Below, piece after piece: positions 57,544 through 64,000 of a stretch of DNA of 64,000 bases; within the stretch, counting starts at the first letter, position 1, and the number at the start of each line of letters is the position of its first letter. The stretch is from Viridothelium virens. Taxonomy: Eukaryota > Ascomycota > Dothideomycetes > Trypetheliales > Trypetheliaceae. The notes beneath the pieces are model-generated. The model had not been told where the DNA came from and did no database searches. It saw nothing but the letters and a program-made list of their open reading frames with translations. The translations under genes were made by a program, and so were the position numbers. The stretch lies in NCBI GenBank assembly GCA_010094025.1, contig ML991799.1, forward strand, positions 62,001 to 126,000, given 5' to 3'.

Positions 57544-59924
57544 ATGACTTGTAAATCCGTCGCCGTAGCCGTGACGACTGCGGTCATCGGCTTGTTCGTC
57601 TTCACCCAACTCATTGCTACTTTTCGCTTGCCGGAGCTGGACTTCTGGAGATGGTCGAAATGGACGGGAGGAGATCTGACGATAGTGGAGGAGACAGTCG
57701 AGATAAATTATCCGCTGGAAACCGAGACGAAAGAGACGGAAAATCTAGGGGAACGGCAATCTACAGGCGATCAGTATCTTTTGGGAGTGGGCAAAGCAGA
57801 TATCACTGGGTATAGTCGGTTCTATGCCTATCACTCCGGCTCTTAAGATTCTAATCGTTCCATTTCAGGCCGGTTGCAGAGGTTGAGTTCATGGGATATG
57901 CGAATCTCAGTCAAATCGGGTCTGGCCTGCGTCAACGCATTTATTCCCGTGCCTTTATCATTGGCGATAGCCAGAATCCAAATGATCGATTTATCTACAT
58001 GATCCTAGACACGCAATCGGGCGATACAGCAATCAGACATGGTATCTTACAAGGACTGCAGAATCTTGGCTCTGATTACGCCATGTATGGAGAATCCAAT
58101 GTAGCCGTAGTAGGAACACATCAGCACTCAGGTCCGGCAGCCTGGTTGAACTATCTACTTCCACAAATCACCAGCAAGGGCTTCGATCCGCAAAGCTATT
58201 CAGCCATTGTGGACGGTGCTCTGCTTTCCATCCAACGCGCTCATGAGAGCTTGGAGGCCGGTACATTGAGCGTTGGCACCACCGACATCGAAGATGCCAA
58301 CATCAGTCGGAGTCTTTGGGCTTACCTTCAGAATCCTGCCTCTCAGAGAGCGCAATATTCGGACAACGTCGACAAGACGATGACGCTCCTTAAGTTTACT
58401 CGATCCTCTGATGGCAAAGATATTGGTGTTCTTTCTTGGTTTGCTGTTCATGGTACTTCCATGTTGGGCAACAACAGTATTGTGACAGGCGACAATAAGG
58501 GCGTCGCCGCGTATCTGTTTGAACGAGCCATGAATGAAACCAATCCCGGCTTCGTTGCCGGCTTCTCCCAAGCGAACGTCGGAGACACAAGCCCTAACGT
58601 GGAAGGGGCGTATTGCGAGTCAGGAGCACAAGCAGGGCAGCAATGTGACTTTGAAACCAGTCTCTGTGACGGGACCAGTGAAGCTTGCCATGGGAGAGGT
58701 CCATATTGGGGTTTGAATGATTATGGAACGAAGTCGTGCTTCGAGATTGGCACGCGACAGTTCAACGGTGCACAGGGCATCTACAATAACACTGATGATA
58801 TGACACCAATCGCGGGCGCCGCCGTCAAATCTCTGCATTCCTACGTCGACTTTTCGAATTACACGTTCCAGCTCCCCAACGGATCCATAGCCCATACTTG
58901 CCCTGCCGCGCTTGGCTATTCCTTTGCGGCCGGCACCACTGACGGTCCAGGAGCCTTCGACTTCAAGCAGAACAACTCGGGTACACCAGACGCCAGTCCG
59001 GTCTGGGCGGTCGTGGGCGGTTTGCTCAAGGAGCCCAGTCCCGAGCAGAAAGCATGCCAGGCCCCGAAGCCGATCCTCCTCGACGTTGGCCAGCAGGACG
59101 TGCCGTACGCCTGGGCTCCTAACATCGTGGACATCCAAATGTTCCGCGTCGGCCAGCTCATCATCATCATCAGCCCCGGCGAAGCAACCACCATGTCCGG
59201 CCGACGCTGGCGCGGCGCCATCGCCAACGCCTCCGCCAGCGCCCTCCCCGACCTCAGCTCCGGCAACTCCAGCCAGACGCCCATCGTCGTGCTCGGCGCC
59301 CCAGCCAACAGCTACACGCACTACATCGCGACCGAATACGAATACCAAGTGCAGCGGTACGAGGGCGCCTCCACCCTGTACGGCGCCAACACGCTCAACG
59401 CCTACATCAACGTGTCCACAGACTTCCTGCCCTACCTCGCCGCCGACTCGACCTCCTCCCCCCCAGCCGGGCCGCAACCCCCGATCAACACGAACAACAG
59501 CCTCGATTTCATCACGGGTGTCGTCTTCGACGCGCCACCCATCCTCAAGTCCTTCGGCGACGTACAATCCGACGTGGCCGCCAGCTACGCGCTGGGCAGC
59601 GTCGCCAACGCCACCTTTGTCGGGGCCAACCCGCGGAACAACCTGCGGCTCGAGGGCACCTTCGCCGCCGTCGAGATGGAGGCTGGCGACGCGGGCAGCG
59701 GCGACTGGACGACGGTGCGCGACGACCAGGACTGGGAGCTCGTGTACGAGTGGACTCGCACGAACGAGATCCTGGGCACCAGCCAGGTGACCATCAGCTG
59801 GGAGATTCCGAGTGAGGGCGTCGCGCCGGGGACGTATCGCTTGCGGTATTATGGGGATGCGAAGAGCGTCGGGGGTACCATCACCCCGTTCACGGGGGTG
59901 AGTGCGGCGTTCACGGTGGGATGA
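57544..59924 (+). CDS. Neutral/alkaline ceramidase
   Basis: Exons 57544-57809 and 57869-59924 encode 773 residues; the 59-nt intron joins KADITG to PVAEVEFMGY. The N-terminus has an uncleaved-looking signal anchor (about residues 5-27, VAVAVTTAVIGLFVFTQLIA), so the enzyme is probably type II membrane-bound or secreted after cleavage. The catalytic domain carries GTHQHSGP, whose histidines bind zinc, and NVGDTSPN at 325-332 with the nucleophile Ser330. A C-terminal immunoglobulin-like domain contains EIPSEGVAPGTYRLRYYGDA. The enzyme hydrolyses ceramide to sphingosine and a fatty acid. Length matches the family (700-780). The 3' two-thirds of exon two is strongly C/G-rich at third codon positions compared with the 5' part. 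Confidence 0.95.
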
Positions 59925-62839
59925 GACAAGTTGGGATGAGGCAAGTTTGCGGTTGGATCGAGGGTTGCGGATAATGTAAACTGTTTTTGTATATACCAGC
60001 GTATATCAGGAGATGAATGAAAACACGCAGCTTACCTCTAAGCGCCTTGGTTTTTGTGCAATGACACAGGTCGGACAAATGCTAGCCCTGTCTATTGGTT
60101 CACGAAAACCATCAGCGGCCCCTGGCTGGATTATCCATTCGATGTCGTTCAGAAGATGCATGGTTCTGCAAGCGAAGGCATTGTTTAATATTCTTATTGT
60201 CTGGGGCGATCTTGCTTGAGGACGCGGTTACAATAAGGTAGTGCTGCTCCGCTTGTGATCCCAGGCTACGCTGCCTAGTATCCGAGACGAGACCGTCGGA
60301 GATTTTTGTCTTCTCTGCAACGATCTGGGGCCTTGAAACTATCCGAACTCTCAATGAGGCGTCGCTACCTTGTGAATGATCTGAGGTGAATTCCACACTC
60401 CCAGTTGCCTGTGTTACCTGGATATGTAATGATTACGTTACCTGAAATCTCATTAGCTCAGGACTGATTGCATGAGGATGAGGCTTCAAATCGGACTTCA
60501 TCCCCCATTCGAAGCAGTCTACACGCTAGATAGAGCTGAGCTATCAAGCCGAAGTATTGCGTCCTTCCCTGGTGCTAACAATTGGACCTTGAAAAATGCC
60601 TCACAATTTCGATGCGAGGCGCCTTGATTTCTTTGCTGGAAGAGGAAAGTGGAGTTTACAAGGTTCAAGAGGGCGAAGGCGGTTGAAGACCCTTGGTTGG
60701 AGAGATGGTGCATCTGCAATCTTCGATGTCGGATTAATCAGATCCATGGATCGCCCTTCCCTTGAGTCCAGTGAGGCGTCAAGTCTTATGCCTGGGCCTC
60801 TCATCGCAAGAAGACCAGTATCTAAGTACGGAGTACTTTAAGATGTTGTCAAGCCAGCTGGACAGATCCTTTTCAGGAAGTAATGCCGAGCGACATCAGC
60901 TGAGAGCCAATCGAGCTGCGTCCAAAGACATCATGCGTTGCCGATTCTCCGGATGGAAAGGGTTGATTGTTGGTCTTGGCAAGCTCACTTTTGGCGGAGA
61001 CCACTGGGATGCCACGGGAAAGTGCAGGGCAAGGAGTATGCACAGAGTATGAGTCCTTTGTATGTGTTTTATTGTAGTGTACAGGAAATGCGGCATCGTC
61101 CACGACCAGTGTTCATGACTAAAGCCTCATTCAAGGATTCAGCAGGACGCGGTGGCCTGATCTGAGTAAGATTTTCTAGCAAGGTCTCTCCGGTTGGTGG
61201 CACCAGTGGCAAAATGGAAGACTCCGTGTGGAGCAACACTTACTTTTCTCCAGACAGGACCATGAGAATGATTGTACGTCCCCATCGTAGAGCAAACCGC
61301 TTCGTTTACATGAGTCAGCCGTTAAGTACGATCAGCGCAAAAGGAAACTTGGGATTGAGCGAAACACTCTATGAAATCCTGGCTGTCAGTCGAGGCCAGG
61401 AACTTTTTCGAATCAAGGCGGGAATGCCGTTATCATCGACCTCACGCCCTTCTACTGGTAGATGATGCGTGGGGGTTGCCCAACTATGCAGCCCTACCTT
61501 AGCCCAAATCTTCGACCATTGCCTCCATCACTAATAGCCTGAAGAATAGTATATGCAACTCAGTCTCGGTAGTGATCAACTGGCGTGACAGTCGCCATGT
61601 AGAATAATAGTACTCTCTCTTGGGGGTCACACAGCTGCGGAAAGGATTGCCGAAGGCGCGGCAGGCGCACGAATGTCTAGCCTCGGAACTAGGTTAGGCT
61701 TGGTAGCATTGACTCCTTCGAATGGACCAGCTTTGAAACAGCTCCCTTCGCGCTTGAAGCGGTCACTGAGCAAGTGACACAGATCGTGCCGGGCCTGATG
61801 TCTGTCATTTTCCCACGATGAATGACAGACCGCTTCCTCCGGTGGGCGACAATGTTCTGCATCTTTGAAGACTAAGCTTGGGAGATAGGTAGAAGAGAAA
61901 AGTCGGTGAACTGGCTGGCTTAGCACGGTGTATTAATGAGTATTGTCGGAGAGCGGCGCGGCACTCTCGAGCAAGTCTCTGGCATGACAGTGATACGATC
62001 GTCCGCATCGGTACCACCCGAGACCAAAAAAAAAAAAAAAACTCTCTCCGTCTCCGAAGATACAGAGAGACCCGTCGTTTCGAAAACGTATGAAAATAAA
62101 AGGTCAAGTTTCAAAGTATCTGGCGCTAAGGAGGAAGAGATCTGCAAAATATATGTCTCAAGGAGCACTTGACGTGGATTCTTCTTGGCTTAGGGCACAA
62201 GGCGTGCTAGTGAGCAGGACGGAGATACCCGGCAATGGAAAAAGTAGATGTACCTCCCACAACGTACCGCACGTCCAAGTTTCGGCACACCAAGAAACGG
62301 TGTTGAAATCAGGGTCAGTCCAAGGATAGCGTACGGTAGAAGTCGGGAATCGACAGGGCTCCCCTGCCGTTTGACGTTAGGCTCATTCACGCCGATTCTT
62401 TGCTGCAACAAATACGCTCGCGGACAGCCAGAGATGCAAAGAAGATCCAGGGCATTTCCATCAGGATTCGAGATCGGCTAGCTTGATTGAACGGGCCATG
62501 CCATTTTCCTTCTTCTTAACCCAGGTCCTCGGAATTGAAAGGTGAGGCGAACTCCACTCAACCCGCCTGTTCGCCTAACCTTCATGACGGCCCAACGCAC
62601 CCTTGGTAGCATGACGACCCAACCTGCCCTGAAAAAAGGTACTTTCCATAAGGGTCCCGGCTGCTTGAGAGCTAAGTGGATTGATGGTAGATAGGATACA
62701 TAGACATCCAGCCATTGGCATCGCTTGCCTTGGATGGCACCCAATGCAATCCTTTATACTTTTAGCCCTGCTTGTCCCGTCAGACGTGTTAGGATTCCTC
62801 TGAATCTTGCTCAGACTTGATTGAATGACCACGATATAA
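59925..62839. other. Gene-poor region downstream of the ceramidase gene
   Basis: About 2.9 kb with no gene I can support. Short ORFs occur on both strands but none shows family motifs. It contains the ceramidase 3' UTR, a run of 16 A at 62026-62041 and the promoter of the small gene at 62840. No transposon features were recognised. Confidence 0.45.
62026..62041. repeat. Homopolymer A16
   Basis: Sixteen consecutive A on the plus strand in a gene-poor region. No accompanying element or target duplication was found. Confidence 0.9.
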
Positions 62840-63269
62840 ATGGCGCCAGAACCGCAAAGCTATTTCGTGCCCGGCTATGGCATTTCCCGATACGTTATCC
62901 AGAGCCAGATCCGTTACTACTGCGGACCAGGAGCCTTCGCAAGGCCGTATACATTACAAGTGAGTCTTCGAAGATTTAGAGAACAAAGTCTCAGTGATGA
63001 TCTCGGGCTCATGTTGACAACAGGGTCGTGATGGATTTCTCGTTACCACATCGGGCCCACCATTGACAAAGGTCTCTTTCAACCGCAGCAAGCAGTCCCA
63101 TAGAAGGCGCAAACTAACACAGCACTAGGAGCAACTCGAAGATATCAGGGAAGCATCAAGAGCATACGAAGAACAATTAGCAGCTCGAGCGAACGAAGCC
63201 GCCGAAAATCCTAATCAGCCAATCGTAGTGGAGCATAGCCAACGAGACCGTAGGAGGACCAGTGGGTGA
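62840..63269 (+). CDS. Small conserved fungal protein of unknown function
   Basis: Exons 62840-62959, 63024-63071 and 63129-63269 encode 102 residues. Both introns (64 and 57 nt) are phase 0, with donors GTGAGT and GTCTCT and acceptors CAG and TAG. The protein reads smoothly across the joins: VPGYGISRYVIQSQIRYYCG, then ARPYTLQ-GRDGFLVTTSGPPLTK-EQLEDIREASRAYEEQLAA. I recall very similar short proteins in other filamentous ascomycetes but no assigned function. It has no signal peptide or membrane span; the C-terminal part is a charged helix with a basic end (QRDRRRTSG). The exons are too short to stand out as ORFs, so this gene is easily missed. Confidence 0.75.
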
Positions 63270-64000
63270 TTGGACGCTTTTCGGTTCTCGTTCTGCTTTG
63301 AGGCATTTTTCTGGACTCTTTCCTGGCAGTACCTTGCACGAAATCGATTGTGCAGTCTAACTGCAGTTCTAGAAAATAAGGGTGCTTGGATATATGTGGC
63401 GTTTAGGAGATGAGGACTTCCACTTTTCTATGTGGCGTTTGGAGAAATCAGGCGGCTTACTCTAGCATTCTTCAGCACTGTTCATATGTGGCTCAATCCA
63501 TCTTTGAGTCTCCTTCAAGACCAATTTTGCAGTCGCTGTGTTCGGCGTTTCAGATCTTCAGGGATTGTTTGGAGTAGGAGAAAAAGCGGCGCAGGCAGCG
63601 GGAGCGAGATCTGTTCATCTTTTTAAGCATTTTACCGATGTACCTTTGTACCTTTCCTCTTGCAGAGCCGCAAACTTTCACGAATGGAGCAAAATCTCTC
63701 TTCAGCCTGGCATTGTGAAGCTGAGGTTTTCCAAGTCGCCTCATCGCGAACTTTGCCGCAAGATCCACGTGGACTATCCGTTCTGGATTCTAATCTTGGC
63801 CGCGCTGGAGAAGTAGGTGGACCTCTGTGCTCGTGTCGTGTCTCTATGGTTGTGCATTAGCACGTCCCTCTTTTCACAAGAAAGAGCGCTCTGAGACGCT
63901 TCGGAGGTCTGAACTCCTGCTTATCGGAACCAGGAAACTTTCGCGAGTATTAGTATCGGTGCATTACTAGCAACCTCTCGGGGAGTGGAAGAGTACCTAT
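63270..64000. other. Terminal non-coding stretch
   Basis: About 730 bp to the window end with no supported gene. A short string TATGTGGCGTTT occurs twice (about 63395 and 63430). A gene could begin beyond the window. Confidence 0.45.

Noticed and set aside
58620-59567. 315-residue minus-strand reading frame inside the ceramidase gene
   Set aside because: It is antisense to a confidently identified enzyme, lies in the GC-rich part where stop codons are scarce, and shows no domain.
1-64000. Virus-like elements, CRISPR arrays, rRNA genes or bacterial-type operons
   Set aside because: No reverse transcriptase, integrase, capsid, spaced-repeat or rRNA signature was recognised, and gene structure is that of a fungal nuclear chromosome.

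Overview
The window is chromosomal DNA of a filamentous ascomycete (Pezizomycotina; a Dothideomycete or close relative is my guess). Reasons: genes carry short spliceosomal introns (about 50-190 nt, GT-AG, often with CTAAC/CTGAC-like branch sites); genes lie on both strands with individual promoters and no operons; and several families typical of moulds are present (heterotrimeric G-gamma, NUC-1-type bHLH, an AMPK1_CBM/MDG1-like protein, neutral ceramidase, a cytochrome P450, and a membrane protein with a TTFTPPPSC motif). I saw no virus-like element, intact transposon, rRNA, CRISPR array or secondary-metabolite backbone gene.

Layout. 0.4-2.5 kb: F-box protein (+). 3.4-5.7 kb: Sfp1-type C2H2 factor (-), first exon not located. 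5.7-9.3 kb: gene-poor. 9.3-12.9 kb: translation factor eIF3a (-), whose first intron must be GC-AG. 13.9-14.3 kb: G-protein gamma subunit (+). 15.8-18.1 kb: NUC-1/Pho4-like bHLH factor (+). 18.1-24.2 kb: gene-poor, holding one orphan secreted protein (20.4-21.6 kb). 24.2-26.4 kb: P450 with a long disordered C-terminal insertion. 27.4-32.6 kb: compact housekeeping block with NatB catalytic subunit Naa20, SAP protein Tho1, Rtf2 and a conserved fungal protein. 32.6-37.2 kb: accessory patch with a decayed Ser/Gly-rich secreted-protein gene and a single-pass membrane protein whose cytoplasmic tail was cut off by a 52-bp tandem duplication. 37.7-43.5 kb: histidine methyltransferase Hpm1, a membrane J-domain protein, a Pex11-family protein and an alpha/beta hydrolase. 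44.0-49.8 kb: phospholipase D1. 50.7-52.9 kb: MDG1-like glycogen-binding-fold protein. 54.3-55.8 kb: PKA regulatory subunit. 56.4-57.2 kb: splicing factor SPF27/Cwf7. 57.5-59.9 kb: neutral ceramidase. 62.8-63.3 kb: a 102-residue conserved protein in three small exons.

How the genes fit together. Most are core eukaryotic functions: translation initiation, N-terminal acetylation, mRNP assembly, replication termination, splicing and peroxisome biogenesis. Nutrient and lipid signalling is well represented (Sfp1, NUC-1-like, G-gamma, PLD1, MDG1-like, PKA-R, ceramidase), but they are not adjacent or co-directional, so I read this as coincidence rather than a cluster.

I did not find a convincing undescribed multi-gene system. 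The best leads are gene-structure oddities (a 7-nt terminal coding exon in PLD1, a GC-AG intron in eIF3a, two stop-free introns of length 3n), the P450 insertion, the orphan secreted protein, and the frame-breaking 52-bp duplication. All exon models were spliced by eye, checked for frame consistency, and matched to families from memory.
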